Source: Adiantum capillus-veneris | Lineage: Eukaryota; Streptophyta; Polypodiopsida; Polypodiales; Pteridaceae | Direction of reading: 5' to 3' | DNA: 64,000 nucleotides | Assembly: GCA_014529385.2 (NCBI GenBank) | Contig: CM043944.1 | Location: forward strand, 47,594,768-47,658,767 | Part shown: in pieces, positions 44,792 through 56,856 of the stretch | How the letters are laid out: every line of letters starts with the position of its first letter | Position numbering within the stretch: the stretch's first letter is position 1 | The notes under the pieces: generated by a model | The model's input: the letters and a program-made list of their open reading frames with translations, nothing else | Databases searched by the model: none | What the model was told of the DNA's origin: nothing | Program-made: the position numbers and the translations under genes

Positions 44792-46222
44792 CTTTTTTTT
44801 CCATACTCACAATTGTGAGTTGAGAGACTTAATATTAACTAAAAAAGAATACAATTTCCTCAATCAGTACATGTGACTTGAGGGGCTAGGATTCCATCAA
44901 AGGCTTGTACATAGAAAAAGATACTCTTATCCTCTTGAGCGTTCTAAGCAGCTCAATGCAGACCTCCATTCTTCACCCTTGTCAGTTGTCCCTCTTGCTC
45001 CTACACCATGCATGAGCTCAGTGCTCTGACGCACAATATTGTCAAAATGAGCTACATCCAATTTGCCTTGAAAAACTCGAATGTTCCTAGTCTTCCAGAC
45101 CTGGTTCAGGCAACAATAACTGATAATTTGCGTGCACCCCAACTTATGTTGCAACACCATGAGCTCCACATCCTTCCAACAAAAGCTTCTGTCATCCCAA
45201 ATATGTGAGAGTCTAGAAATTCCTTTGTTGTTAACCAACTGTGCAACTTCCCTGCAAAAGGGGTTCAAGGAGTCCCTTCCAAGTTTGGAGAGCCAGGGGG
45301 ACCAATCACGGGAGGAATCCTTGAAATATCTGAAGTTCTCCCCCCATTCCAAGGTTGAAGCTGCTTTGTTGCACTTTTGGTGCAAGTTCCCTTGTGCAGC
45401 TACCAAGTTTCAAGGATGTCCAGAAAGGTGCCAAAATCTTATCTGGCACAGAGGCCTTCTTCCATATGCCCCCTTTGGAGGCAATCTTTGTGCCGTTTAT
45501 CATATCCCATGCCATGATAATCCATTCCTATTTTTGGTCCATCAAAGAGACAACAAGTTTGGCAAACGAGGCTGCTGCATGCACCATGGGGTCCATAATC
45601 CCGATTTTGTCTTGACTCTTAGGTCTCGCTACCCATTCCCATTTCACCCATTGGCAAGGGGTTGTGGTTTTCATGTTGCTTTTCCACAATAACTGTTTGA
45701 TAGGCTTTAAGAATTCTTTCCAATTGGATTTGCTCAGTTTTAGCAGCGGCGACACGAATGCAATGTATAGTATCATGAAGGCATTAATCACCGTGGCTCT
45801 GCTATGGAAGGGGAGTAGCAAAAACTTCCACCTTCTCATTTTACTATTTATTATGGCCAACATCCAATAAAATCTCTATTTATCCGTAATGCACACCCCA
45901 AGCGGAGTGCCAAGGTGTCTGAACACTGTGCCCTCGCTTATAACTTCACCTAACCAACCTACAGGGTCGAATGAGTCACTTTTTGAAAGAGAAATCGATC
46001 TTGATTTCTCAATACTACACATTGAGCCGGAGGCAAAGGCAAAGAGTTGAACAATCTCAAGGGCTCTTTTTACTGTTTTTGACTTGGCTTGAAGAAAGAC
46101 CAATGAGTCATCTGCAAAAAGCTTCGCAATCAGTTGTTTACCTCCAGGTAGTGAGAGACCTTGAATTTCCCCTTTTGTCGCACTGTCCTCGAGTGAAGTC
46201 ACTAGTGGGCGAGAGAAAATAA
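44792..46222 (-). mobile_element. 5'-truncated LINE with 13-bp duplication
   Basis: It is flanked by perfect CTAAATTTTAAAC repeats (44779-44791 and 46223-46235). A poly(A) tail lies on the minus strand (T8 at 44793-44800), then the palindrome ACTCACAATTGTGAGT (44805-44820). The coding part reads toward the left. Target-primed reverse transcription explains all of these. The related R copy at about 36309-36320 shows the empty site. Confidence 0.9.
44927..46202 (-). pseudogene. LINE ORF2: end of RT and C-terminal domain
   Basis: The RT palm has KLFADDSLVFLQA (FADD at 46107-46118), then FASGSMCSIEKS and FRHLGTPLGV. After a frame change the thumb reads WKFLLLPFHSRATVINAF and WKEFLKPIKQLLWKSN. 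A last frame (44927-45406) covers the C-terminal region (ISRLSHIWDDRSFCWKDVEL). The N-terminal endonuclease is absent because of 5' truncation. Confidence 0.82.
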
Positions 46223-46235
46223 CTAAATTTTAAAC

Positions 46236-47305
46236 TTCTATGGCCACTGGCCTTTAAAAAGTAAAGTTGAGTCACCCTTCAATTGGCTTTCAAAAGAAGA
46301 AGTAGAGTCTGCCTTCAAAAAGAAAAGTAGAATCTATTTCCCCCGCCCTTCCCTTTTTTTGACTTGTCGGTTTGAAAGGCTGAAAAGCTTCACAAGTTCC
46401 AAGCTTCAGTGGAATGAGACATTTTGAAAGGTTTTCTTTTAAGTGAAGCAATGAGTGACATGTGGAGGCCTTCTCCTTTCTCAAAATTTTTAAGATGCAT
46501 TATATATAATACAATTTGAAAGGTTGAAAGCTGAAAAGCTTCACAAGTTCCATGCTTCACTGAAATGAGACATTTTGGAAGGTTTTCTTTTAAGTGAAGC
46601 AATGAGTGAATGGTGGAGGCCTTCTCCTTTCTCAAAAAAATTAAGTTGCACTATATATAGTATAGATATAGAAGAGGAATGCAACCCAAACCAAAACAGT
46701 ATTGATTTCCACTTTGGTTCTTGGGCATTGGGTAGTCATGTCTAAAAAGCCCTAGAAAAGTCACTTCTAAAAGTGACTAGGCTAGAAGTCTCTCTTATCA
46801 ATTGCAATGTCCATGCCGTAGAGGAGAAAGGTATACTTTTGTTTAGAATGCAAAAGAATACATGATGGTAGCTTTTCGACTCACAAAAGATTTGTGCGAT
46901 TGGAGAAAAAAAAAGAGTAGATGATGGTTTTTTTTTGGTGGGGTGATGGGGAGGGGGAGTGTATTGATTGTTAGTGAAAAAGAAAGGTGTACTTAAAAAT
47001 ATTTGTCTAGGTCGTCAACAAACGTAAAGACTAGCCCTTCTGCATTTTTATAACAAGGTAAAGTTTTTACGATGGCCTCAAGAAGGCAATATTTTTAGTT
47101 GTAATAAATTGTGTGTGTGTGTGTATGACATCAAAGTTCGAGAAAAATCATTTTGAAAAACATACAAAATTTCCTTTGGGTGGATTCAAAGAAGAAATTT
47201 TACAAAATAATCGGTATTTTTTGTAATTTTACTCTATTTTTATAAAAAAAATTCGAACATTGGTGTGTGTGCATGTGTGTGCGCGCGTGCGTGCGTGTGT
47301 GTGTA

Positions 47306-47355
<50 letters not shown>

Positions 47356-48734
47356 TGAGTGAGAGAGAGAGGGGGGGAGGTTGTATTGGAAAAAAATCGG
47401 GGTCCAATGTATTTTAATCGGCTAAAATTATAAAATCTCACTTATATTTTGAGCTTGCTTTTGAAAAAATCGAGAAATTTACACAAGTTTTAGTGTTATT
47501 ACCGGCAAAAGCTTCAAATTTTGACCTAAAAAACAAAATAATTTCAAGTTTACTCTTATTTTCATGAGTTAGAGAGAGGGAGAGGATCTTCTTTATACAT
47601 TTTTAATGTCTCACATCAACACCAACATAGAGACACCTTTTAAAAACACTAAAATGAAGAAAAAATCATATTGTATGTAATCAAATGGTGACGATGAAAA
47701 GACCAAAGTGCAAACAAAGGGTACATTACATTTAATGTGATAGTGAAACTTTTGATGGTGAGAGATTTGCACGTTTTCTCTACCAACTTCTCTATATGGC
47801 CTTTTTAGGCCAAAAAAGAAAAGGAAGTCTTGTGTTTTAGATGGAAGATCATTTATAAATTAAGTTTAGTTTTTTAGGTAAACAAGTTAAAAAAATGTGA
47901 GGGAAAAATTCAATCCAAAGATTTGTCAAACAAGCTCAAGGAGAAAATGAGAGTTAGGTTTACATTAATCTACCTTTTCATGCCAAGTTGAAATCTTCTC
48001 TTTTGGCATGATTAGACATGTGGCAATGTTGTTGTCATCTTTCTCTTAGCACGACAATTTGGTGTCAATTTGTCTTTTGCTTTTTCATCACAAAGGAAGT
48101 ATTCAAGATTCTTTTTTGGCTTTCTAAAAGAAGCCTTAGAGGAGTGCCGGGTTAGGCATACTTTCAATGTTTTCAATGATGATTTAAACTTATCTTAAAT
48201 GTTATTTCAATTTTAAAATAGTAAATGGATTCTTTTATTTCACCCTTCATTTCACAGCCTGACATGCTTGACTTTTCTTGCATTCTATTGTTTTAGAATG
48301 TTAAAGTGAAGCTTCACCTTGCATAATTCTATAATTTCTATACACACACACACACACACATTGATGAGTTCTTTTAATTTCACATTTCATTTCAGAGCTT
48401 CACATGGCTTGACTTTTCTTGCATTCTATAAATTAATTCTAATCAATATTCAAGAAATTCTCTTTTATTAAGCGACCGTTGGCTAAATTTCCTCCTCTCA
48501 CAAAGAAGCGAACCGAAAACACTAGCATAATTTTGCAAGATTTTTGAACTATTTTCTCACATATTTCACTGCTTTACTTCCTTTACCATGGTTTGCAATC
48601 GGCTAGTTTTGAATTTCAGCCGGCTCAAGGCTAAGCTGAGGCAATCCTTTCCCGAACACCGATTCTAGTTAAACTCAACTTAATGACTTTATCACTTTCT
48701 TTTTTTTAAGAAAGCCACTATGACCCTTTCACTT
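46236..48734. repeat. R-family repeats, block 3
   Basis: It resumes the copy split by the LINE (TATGGCCACTGGCC, as at 36329). It includes the 144-bp duplication, a compound GT/GA tract (47260-47375), another R copy (47390-47560) and 48110-48665, which parallels 36420-36900. Nothing recognisable lies in 46680-47240 and 47600-48060. Confidence 0.65.
46371..46658. repeat. 144-bp tandem duplication
   Basis: TTTGAAAGG...GCTTCACAAGTTCC...GAAGCAATGAGTGA...GGCCTTCTCC recurs starting at 46371 and 46515. A single diverged copy sits at 37828-37978. Confidence 0.85.
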
Positions 48735-49683
48735 GTTTTTTTGGCAAATCTCACAATATATGAGAGGTTATATTAATCTAACAGTCAACCCTCAAGATGT
48801 CGTGGACCTAGTGCTAAGAGTTATCCACTTTCATTCGTCAAAGGTTCTGTTTTTTCCAATCCCCTAGATAATAACCTTGCTAGCTTGGATGATCTCTACA
48901 TAGCTGGCTCCCGAGAGATCGTGGGTAAACACATGGCCTTCCAAACACGGTGACAGTAGCAGAACCTAACCACTTGAGTACATAAGAGGACTGGCAAGCT
49001 TTCAATTCTGTTCCATCCAAAGAGCAAACCATTCTTGGAGAACCAAATCTTCCAAGTCCTTTGGATCATTTTTCATACTTTCCATGCCAATCCTCTAACT
49101 CCCAGACATTCCAAGAATAAGTGGGGCAGGTCCTCCTTAGCAGTTTTGCAGCCCAAACACCTATGGGGGCCGATACTTCGAGCTAATACCTTGATACCTA
49201 TTGGCAGGCCACAGGGCCCCCCATAATACCTTGCACAAAAAGATATACATGGACAAGAGACGCCAACCACCGAGCCTCTGGCCACTACTTGCCCCAATGT
49301 TTATCAAGGGGACGAACCAGTCGGCCCTATACATCATGCCTAAGTAAATGCCCTCGGTGTGTGGTTTAAGAAAGTGGCTACTCTTTGGCCATCGCTAGGC
49401 TTTCCACTCAAAGTTAGGAGCACTAATGGGCATTATTAGAATGCCTCTCTCCAATTCATGCTGATGTCGTCCCATAGGTGGGTAAGACATTGCACTCCTT
49501 TGTTGTTCACCTTTCTAGCAATTTCCCTCTGGTAAGGATTCAAAAATAGCCCATGTGCCTAAGAGAGACAAGGGGACCATAGTGATATAGAGTTCTAGAA
49601 GTATTTGGTAATCTCCCCCCATTCCAAGACCTCCGTTGCCCTATTGCACTTGCGCACCATCTCTCCCGTGGTGCCGCACCATC
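48735..49683 (-). pseudogene. LINE 3' end (C-terminal zinc-knuckle region)
   Basis: On the minus strand, GLPIGIKVLARSIGPHRCLG and CKTAKEDLPHLFLEC form the zinc-binding tail common after RT in plant LINEs (49073-49297). The 3' end at the left has T7 (48738-48744) and a decayed hairpin CTCACAATATATGAG. Upstream RT is missing. Confidence 0.7.
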
Positions 49684-50136
49684 ACAAAGGAGGTATTCAA
49701 GATTCTTCTTACTAAATGGATTTATTTACTTTCTTTCAAATACATATGGCTGTTTTAAAAGAAAAAAATTGTATGAAGATGCCAAGGATTCTTGCCAACA
49801 CTAACGGTGAGTGATCACATGCTTGCTCTTGAGTGCAACACACAGCAAGTTCCAACATACTCTCTCGCATGTCGCATGTAAGAGGAACGCATCCCTCAAA
49901 GACTAGGCAAACACACTCCCTCACATGTTGCATTTTGCTCTGAAGGGCTGCACATAATAGGCTCCAAGGCACTCAAATTAGGGACCTGACTTGAGACATC
50001 CCTACTTTACTCGTTTCCAGAGACAAAGAAAAAGGGCATGCTTAACTGCAACTTCCATCTGTGAATGGTGGTGCCTTGCTCACTTGATTCTCTCTCAATT
50101 ACACTTGGTAGTATTTTTGGTCCACGCCTCATGCAA

Positions 50137-50194
50137 GCACACACACACACACACGCACGCACGCGCACGCACACACACACACACACACACACAC

Positions 50195-50284
<90 letters not shown>
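50137..50284. repeat. compound CA/CG/GA microsatellite
   Basis: (AC)n with ACGC interruptions to about 50196, then (AG)n to 50284. Confidence 0.97.
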
Positions 50285-50289
<5 letters not shown>

Positions 50290-50454
50290 CTGACCATTTA
50301 TTTGAAATAAATTGGGCCTACTTTGAGGATCTCCCAACATTCGACTTATATTTGCATTATTCAAAATTGGTATCACATACTAAAACTCCTCTCTACTTCC
50401 TTTATATTTTGTTTGTAAAGGAAACTTTGAGTTGTTATTTTGCATGTTTTTTGT

Positions 50455-51360
50455 TTGCAAAACTCACAATGGTGAGTAAAATATATCAACAAAAGCAAGA
50501 AATTACAGATTTTGGTCATGCTCGTGCCGAGCCATGACGCCTCCCAACCACCAAAGATACATCAACTGACATGGGAAGCGCTTGGCCCTTGAACACCTTC
50601 CCACCCATGAAGAGATTGTTCTTGAAGAAACCTATTTTCCAAGTCTTTTGGACCCATTTGCATATCTTCTCTGCAAGGCTGCAGATCGTCGAACAATCCT
50701 TAAACATGTGAGGGAGGTCTTCACTAGCCTTTCTACATTGTGAGCATTTATTAGAACCAATCTCTCTGGCAAGGACCTTTACTCCAGTAGGTAGGGCTCC
50801 CAACAAAACCTTCCAAAGAAAGACCTTTATCTCAAGTGACCGATGTGGGCCCTATATGTTCTTTGTGATTGCCACCCACCTTGATTCCGACCATTGCTTG
50901 CTCCATTGTTTGTTTAGGGGGGAAAACCAGTCCTTCGAGGCCATAAGGGAGTTGTACACGTTCTTTGTTTGTGGTTTAAGGAAATGCCTGTTTGGCGGGC
51001 CAGTGCCATGCCTTCCACTTGAACCTGGACTCGCAGGTAGGCAAGCACCATCTATCTAGCCGATCTAAAACTCTACTGGCCAGTAGTCTTTTAGTCCCAT
51101 TTGAGGTGGAACTGGGAGGCCAGTTGGTCATTTTCTTTCGAGTGCCTGCTCTGCTGCTATCCCAAAACTGGCCAAGTCGCCACAATCCTTTGTTGTTAAT
51201 CTTTTGGGCTATCTCCCTCCATAGTGGGTTCAAAACGATGCTTCCTACTTTAGATAGCCAAGGGGACCAATGAGATATAGAGCTGTGAAAGTATCTTCTC
51301 TTCTCCCCCCATTCCAGAGTCTTTGTTGCTCTATTGCATTTTCAAACTAGCTCGCCCGTT
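50455..51360 (-). pseudogene. LINE 3' end, second zinc-knuckle copy
   Basis: The minus strand encodes LPTGVKVLAREIGSNKCSQC then KASEDLPHMFKDC and ICKWVQKTWK (50516-50806), and PLWREIAQKINNKGLWRLGQ (50976-51233). It is the same domain as at 49073 and 44927. Its 3' end shows the ACTCACCATTGTGAGT hairpin (sense strand, near 50462-50477). A longer direct repeat (50396-50447 against 51596-51647) flanks it and is longer than a normal LINE duplication. Confidence 0.72.
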
Positions 51361-52295
51361 ATGCCCCCAAGTTTCAAGTTGGACCACCGAGGGGCGAGTG
51401 ACTTGTCATGTATCTCAATCCCTTTCCATTGCCCAACATTCGAGCATCGTTTGGCATTGTCCATTATGGCACTGTCATGGCATCAAGTCTTTAGTGTCGT
51501 TTTTCATAAGAATCTTTTCACATGTTTACGCTATTTTGCCCAGCTACCAAGATTCTTCTTAATTAAGCTCCTCAAATTCGCTTGTTCCACCTACTTCCTT
51601 TATATTCTATTTATAAAAGAAACTTTGAGCTGTTCTTTTCACATGTGTACACTATTTTTCCCACATTGCAGGTGGAATATTTCCTTTTTCTCCTTGCTAT
51701 TACTAACATACATTATTGAATTTCCAAGTGGCACGGTTGTAAGTTGAGACACTTTTCAAACATTTTTTTGGCATATCTGGTACAACTAATACAAGTGTGG
51801 GTGGATTGGATCAAGGGCACGTACGATCTGCGATGTAGAGTTTGACACAGGGCAGTGAGATCTATGGGTCTTTCCCAACGTGCTCATGCTTGTAAAAGAG
51901 AGAGCCGAGGCAACTTCGAGAGCTGGATGCACGTAAAAGTTCTTTGAAGTGACATGAACCAACCAAATTGCACCTTTTGAATTGTCCCTCATGACTTTAG
52001 CATTTTTTTTTTGAACATGAGTTAAATTTCCTCGAAAGCACGTGTGACTTATCATTAAATGAGAGTTTCTTTTACAATTGTGAATGTAGAGTACAGGAGG
52101 AAATTGTATGGTCCGCCGCCCGCGTCAGCTGGAAAGAAGTAGACGAATGTACCATAAACAAGGAAGCCATGCGCTGCATGTGACCAATATGTATTTGGGC
52201 AAAAGGATATCAACTTATTAGCTGCGCTTGAAGGATTGAGCATGTAGAGAACAATCCTCACCCCGCAAGTAAGTTCCTCATCGCTCGTGTCTGTG
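51361..52295. other. unassigned; possible R-type AT-rich sequence
   Basis: 51596-51647 repeats 50396-50447. The rest has no recognised element. One minus-strand frame (52055-52255, containing GFLVYGTFVYFFPADAGGG) is open but unlike anything I recognise. Confidence 0.35.
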
Positions 52296-52296
52296 C

Positions 52297-52306
52297 GCGC
52301 GCGCGC

Positions 52307-52354
<48 letters not shown>
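52297..52354. repeat. (GC)n(AG)n microsatellite
   Basis: About eight GC dinucleotides followed by about 20 AG dinucleotides. Confidence 0.95.
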
Positions 52355-52356
<2 letters not shown>

Positions 52357-52861
52357 GCTCGCTCAACTATAGTTTCTGGCTGTAACAATCGCCGATTTCA
52401 GTGTATGTTGCTTGTTGTGATAATCCCATTTGTTTGCTTTTCCATGTTTTGCGTGCATGCTGCTGTACATCGTTACATCATAACTCTGCTAACCCCTGAA
52501 GAATAATGGTATGAGGTACAGAAACTAGGTGATCCTGCTGGACACATCCCGCTGTTCTTTCTCATTGAAACATGAACAAGAGCTGATGTTGGTTTATGGA
52601 ACTTGACATAAGTTTGAAGCAATTTTGTTCTAGGTCAATGGGCTGTTGGTGGCGGGTTTGTGTTTGTCAAACAGTTTTTAGCTTGGAAACTGTGCAATAA
52701 ATGTAGTGGCATTTGCAAGTGTTAGGTGCAACAGTGTTTGGTTGGAACTCTGTTTGCACGAGGATCCTTTTGTTCGAGGATGCCATTGAGGGCCCTAACG
52801 AGTCACTTGGCAGAGATAAGTTAGCCTTCTTCCTATAGTTCAGGTCATCAGACATTTGAAA
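52355..52861. other. unassigned, possibly unique sequence
   Basis: About 500 bases of balanced composition with no repeat partner in the window and no long frame. It is one of the few stretches not visibly part of a repeat. Confidence 0.35.
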
Positions 52862-53243
<382 letters not shown>

Positions 53244-53511
53244 CTCTACGCCTGGAAATAAAAGGGACAGAAGGAAGCTTCTCACCAAAACATGTAATAG
53301 CTCGTGTAGCTAGGCTCTGGCAACGCAAGGCTTGCTACAAGAAAAACAACAACCCCCCCCCCCCCCCCCTCGGCGCCGCCTCACACCCTTCTCGAGACCT
53401 CTTGTGAGCCACCGCACTTTGCATGGGTAAAATCCTCTTTTTTCTTGACACCTGGCCTCCTTAACCTTTATCCCTGAGTGTAGAGTCGATTCCCACGGTC
53501 TCAACCCCTAG

Positions 53512-55043
53512 TGAAACCGGCCCGTGGGGCGGTAGGGGTTGGCTTTCACCCGAAATTCTTTACTTTAGACACACATAGAGTACTTTGCAAAGGTAACGTG
53601 TAACGGGGATTAACACCCAAGTACACACACGGCTCGGGAGCTAGAATGCTCCGAGCAGACGTCGACAACCTGTAGGCCCCAAAATTGGTGCCCCTTTCGG
53701 TATTTCTTTATTCTTTAACAGAGGGAATAAAACCTGTGATCTTCTACACGCTGCCCCGCACAATCTAGGCCCGATTTCGACAACATAATTGTACGAGGGT
53801 GCTTCACAGTCAGTATCCCCACGCAATGGGTGACTTTCCCGACGCATACGGACACTTTGCAAAACCTGGCGAGAATCTGCAGCACGCTGAATTCTCTGTT
53901 TTCTACCCCGAAAATGCGCCAGTTCACCCATACGCGGTCCCCTCGCGTCCCCGAACCTCCTGGGGTATTAGGGGCCGTTTAGGGCCGAAACCCTAAACCT
54001 GCAAAAATACACAGCAGGCTGTAATTCCCTGTTTTGGGCTCCGTTTCGCGTGCCAGTCGCATCTGTAGCAAGATCTCGAGCTCCCGCACCTGTAGGGCTA
54101 CTTGCCCTTTGAATCGGACGAGATTTCTGACGTGAAACCTCTCCGAATTCACCTGTACCTGCGGGGGATTAGCCGCTAGCTAATCCAGTACGTGTGCAAG
54201 AGGCTCTTGCCTCGGCAATCGTGCATGAACCCACATAGCTGTACATTGGTCAAATGAAAAGCCCACTAGTGGGGCATAACATACTGCGCGTAGGGGGGAG
54301 AGAGAGCAGTGCAGGGCATCACTCCTGGCACCGCACTGTACATAAGGGGGAAAGGAAGCACTCCATAGCTCTTAACCTGTGACAGAGAGTAAATGAGGCT
54401 CCTCTCAGCTTAAAATTCAGCGCAAACTTTTCCTTGGTGAGGCAAGTGCACAGAAATGTGCCACTTGGTGCATTTACAAGCATTTTCCCGTTTCGGGTTC
54501 GCCGCTTAAAAATCTCCCAACTGGTTGCCCAGTTGACTTCGTGGCATAGTTGTAAAATGTTCCCCTAGTCATATCGGAGGTAATGACGCGAACACTTTTG
54601 ACGGCCCAAAATAGCAGTTCCCTAAATTTTAGGAAATGATTTCGTTGGGCTCCCCGTGGTCATCTGACCATCTATCCTCATTGGGACCGCATTCAAAAGT
54701 GCAATGTGGCCCAATTGTCGGATACTTTCTGTTGGCAGTCACACCTTGACTTTAGGCCTTTATTGAGTTCACTTCCTAGTATCCCCAACTTGCTAAGTGC
54801 GACGGGGGGACCTATATGATCTTGCTGTGAGCCTAGACATCCTCTTACCATACGAATTCCAGTGCCGACCACTACCCATCTGCGGGTGAAACTACCGTTC
54901 ACATTGGCCATGTAGTGTCCGACCGTTTGCTACTTCAAGAAGAGGGTCTCAAAAATAAAACAAAACCCCTTGAAAAGAAACCAACAACTAAGGAGTTGCC
55001 ACGTCCTTGTGACATAGTTAACAGTTGCCACGTCCCCGTGACA
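53512..55043 (-). mobile_element. gypsy F 3' LTR
   Basis: TGAAACCGGCCCGTGGGG...CCACGTCCCCGTGACA. The conserved block GGCCCCAAAATTGGTGCCCC with GGTATTTCTTT is at 53675-53712. The polypurine tract (TATCCCCCTCTTGAA on this strand) follows at 55044. Confidence 0.93.
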
Positions 55044-55212
55044 TATCCCCCTCTTGAATTTACAAACGTCCTCGATTGCATACCATAAATACACGCCACT
55101 GATGATCTTGTGCTATTAACACTCTTTTATCATTCATGTATCCGCAAGAAAGGTCATAACATATAGATACAAATGACTTAATGAGGCCTTTATACTTTTG
55201 TCATTTCATCTA

Positions 55213-56133
55213 TTACATTGAATTCATATGTACATTTGATGTACTAGCTCTATCATTACCCCTCCTTTGTACTCGTTGGGTTGGGGCATAAGTAGGCTGT
55301 AACCCAAAGGCTTCAAGGTAAAGCTGCAATACCTTTGGTGACTCTGGCAGTTCATGCTCTTCCATCCACTTTGCATCCATAGGCGGATAGTTCTTGAACT
55401 TCACCAAATAGCGTCTTGCAACTTGTCCTTTAACTTTTTTGTCCTTATGTGCCAAAACTTGCTCAGGTACCAGGATCTCATCAAGTTCCTCAACTTCTGG
55501 CTGATCTTCATCTGGCATATCTACTGGCACATCACCCACGAAGGGTCTTAGAAGACTCACGTGAAACGCATTTTGAATCTTCCACGCATTAGGCAATTTT
55601 AGCCGGTAAGCCACATCGTTGATCTTATCAAGCACTTGAAAAGGCCCATAGTAACGCATGCTGAGCTTAGGAAACAGCCGTTCTTTGCCCTTCATCTTCT
55701 TTAACCTTGCCTTTTCGAACCTTAACAGAACCCAATCACCAGGTGATAATAGCAATTCACGACGGTGACGCTCAGCAGCCCTTTTCTGCTTTGCCTGAGT
55801 CTTCTCCAAGGCAACTTTAATCTTCTTATACATCTCATCCATGTCCTCAACATATCGATCTGCCTCAAAGATCTTGTCCTTTGTATGCAGAATGGGAGGA
55901 ACCTTTTTGCCACCTTCAACAATCTCAAAAGGTGCTTTGCCAGTAGGCGAATGCACCGTATTATTGTACGCATACTCAAGCATAGGCAAATATTGTTCCC
56001 ACTTGCCCTTATTATCTGACACATAGCATTTCAGCAGATCTAAGACAGTAGAATTAGCCCCTTCTGAATGTCCATCAGTTTGTGGATGAAACGAAGACGA
56101 GAACTTGAGCGTAGTGCCCATGTTCTCAAACAA
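55213..56133 (-). CDS. gypsy F integrase core end and chromodomain
   Basis: A 306-codon open frame. Residues 1-50 hold the end of the integrase core (FHPQTDGHSEGANSTVLDLL, with the catalytic Glu). The C-terminal domain follows ([43 protein letters not shown]). A chromodomain-like tail reads ARRYLVKFKNYPPMDAKWME, then SPKVLQLYLEAFGLQ. The upstream stop at 56137-56139 replaces the Trp of SLFW, so this segment is a fragment of one polyprotein. Confidence 0.88.
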   Translation of the reverse strand: MFENMGTTLKFSSSFHPQTDGHSEGANSTVLDLLKCYVSDNKGKWEQYLPMLEYAYNNTVHSPTGKAPFEIVEGGKKVPPILHTKDKIFEADRYVEDMDEMYKKIKVALEKTQAKQKRAAERHRRELLLSPGDWVLLRFEKARLKKMKGKERLFPKLSMRYYGPFQVLDKINDVAYRLKLPNAWKIQNAFHVSLLRPFVGDVPVDMPDEDQPEVEELDEILVPEQVLAHKDKKVKGQVARRYLVKFKNYPPMDAKWMEEHELPESPKVLQLYLEAFGLQPTYAPTQRVQRRGNDRASTSNVHMNSM

Positions 56134-56139
56134 TCCTCT

Positions 56140-56856
56140 CTAGAACAAACTGGTCATGCGAGGATCGCGATCACTGATAATCGATTGTGGCATACCATGG
56201 TACTTAAACACATTGTACATGAACAAGCGTGCCATCTGATCAGATTTTATCTTCTTCTTGACAGGGATAAAATGGGTCTGCTTGCTGAACCTGCAGATAA
56301 TGGTCCATATACCATCATTCCCTGTTGGCGTTCTTGGAAGATCAAAGATAAAGTCCATGGCAATGCTTTCCCATGGCTTATCCGGAATCGGCAGTGGTTG
56401 TAACAACCCTAGTGCCTTTTGCTTGTCAAACTTGACCTTTTGGCAAACTATGCATGCTCTCACAAAGGCATCTACATCTCTCCTCAACGTAGGCCAATAG
56501 AAGAATGTCTCTACCGCTTTAATTGTTGCATCAATGCCACGATGCCCTGCATACGATGGGACATGACTCTCTTCCATGACCTTATGTCGCAGTGGCCTAT
56601 TGACACAAAGTCTGCCATGCATAATCATAAAACCATCTCTGAGGAGGTAGTGTTCGTGATGTTGCCCCTCTTGTAACTGTTCAAAGATCCTTGCAAAATC
56701 TTCATCAGCAGTATACTGTTCCTTCATGTCATCTAACTCATGATGATAAGGAATTGACACAGCTGAAATTTGTGGCTTTCTTGATAACGCATCAGCCACA
56801 AGATTCTTCGATAACTTTGAAGTATCGCAAGGTCTGATGATCTGTTTGGACAACAC
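56140..56856 (-). CDS. gypsy F integrase, N-terminal part
   Basis: A 238-codon frame. It opens just after a deletion in RNase H (KNLVADALSRKP is the normal end of RNase H). The zinc finger follows (HVPSYAGHRGIDATIKAV, FYWPTLRRDVDAFVRACIVC), then the core MDFIFDLPRTPTGNDGIWTI and SDRDPRMTSLF. Two of three catalytic residues lie here. CRFSK stands where DRFSK is usual. Confidence 0.88.
   Translation of the reverse strand: MLSKQIIRPCDTSKLSKNLVADALSRKPQISAVSIPYHHELDDMKEQYTADEDFARIFEQLQEGQHHEHYLLRDGFMIMHGRLCVNRPLRHKVMEESHVPSYAGHRGIDATIKAVETFFYWPTLRRDVDAFVRACIVCQKVKFDKQKALGLLQPLPIPDKPWESIAMDFIFDLPRTPTGNDGIWTIICRFSKQTHFIPVKKKIKSDQMARLFMYNVFKYHGMPQSIISDRDPRMTSLF

Noticed and set aside
49736-49972. 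A Cys-rich 78-codon minus-strand frame
   Set aside because: It covers a locally repeated CATGTTGCAT-type segment and has no recognisable domain or neighbour.
50396-51647. A 50-bp target-site duplication around the second LINE 3' end
   Set aside because: The repeat is too long and diverged for target-primed insertion; it is more likely part of the R-type background or a local duplication.
52055-52366. A possible host exon on the minus strand
   Set aside because: The frame is open for about 60 unique codons only, partly runs into a GA repeat, and no family or splice pattern could be recognised.
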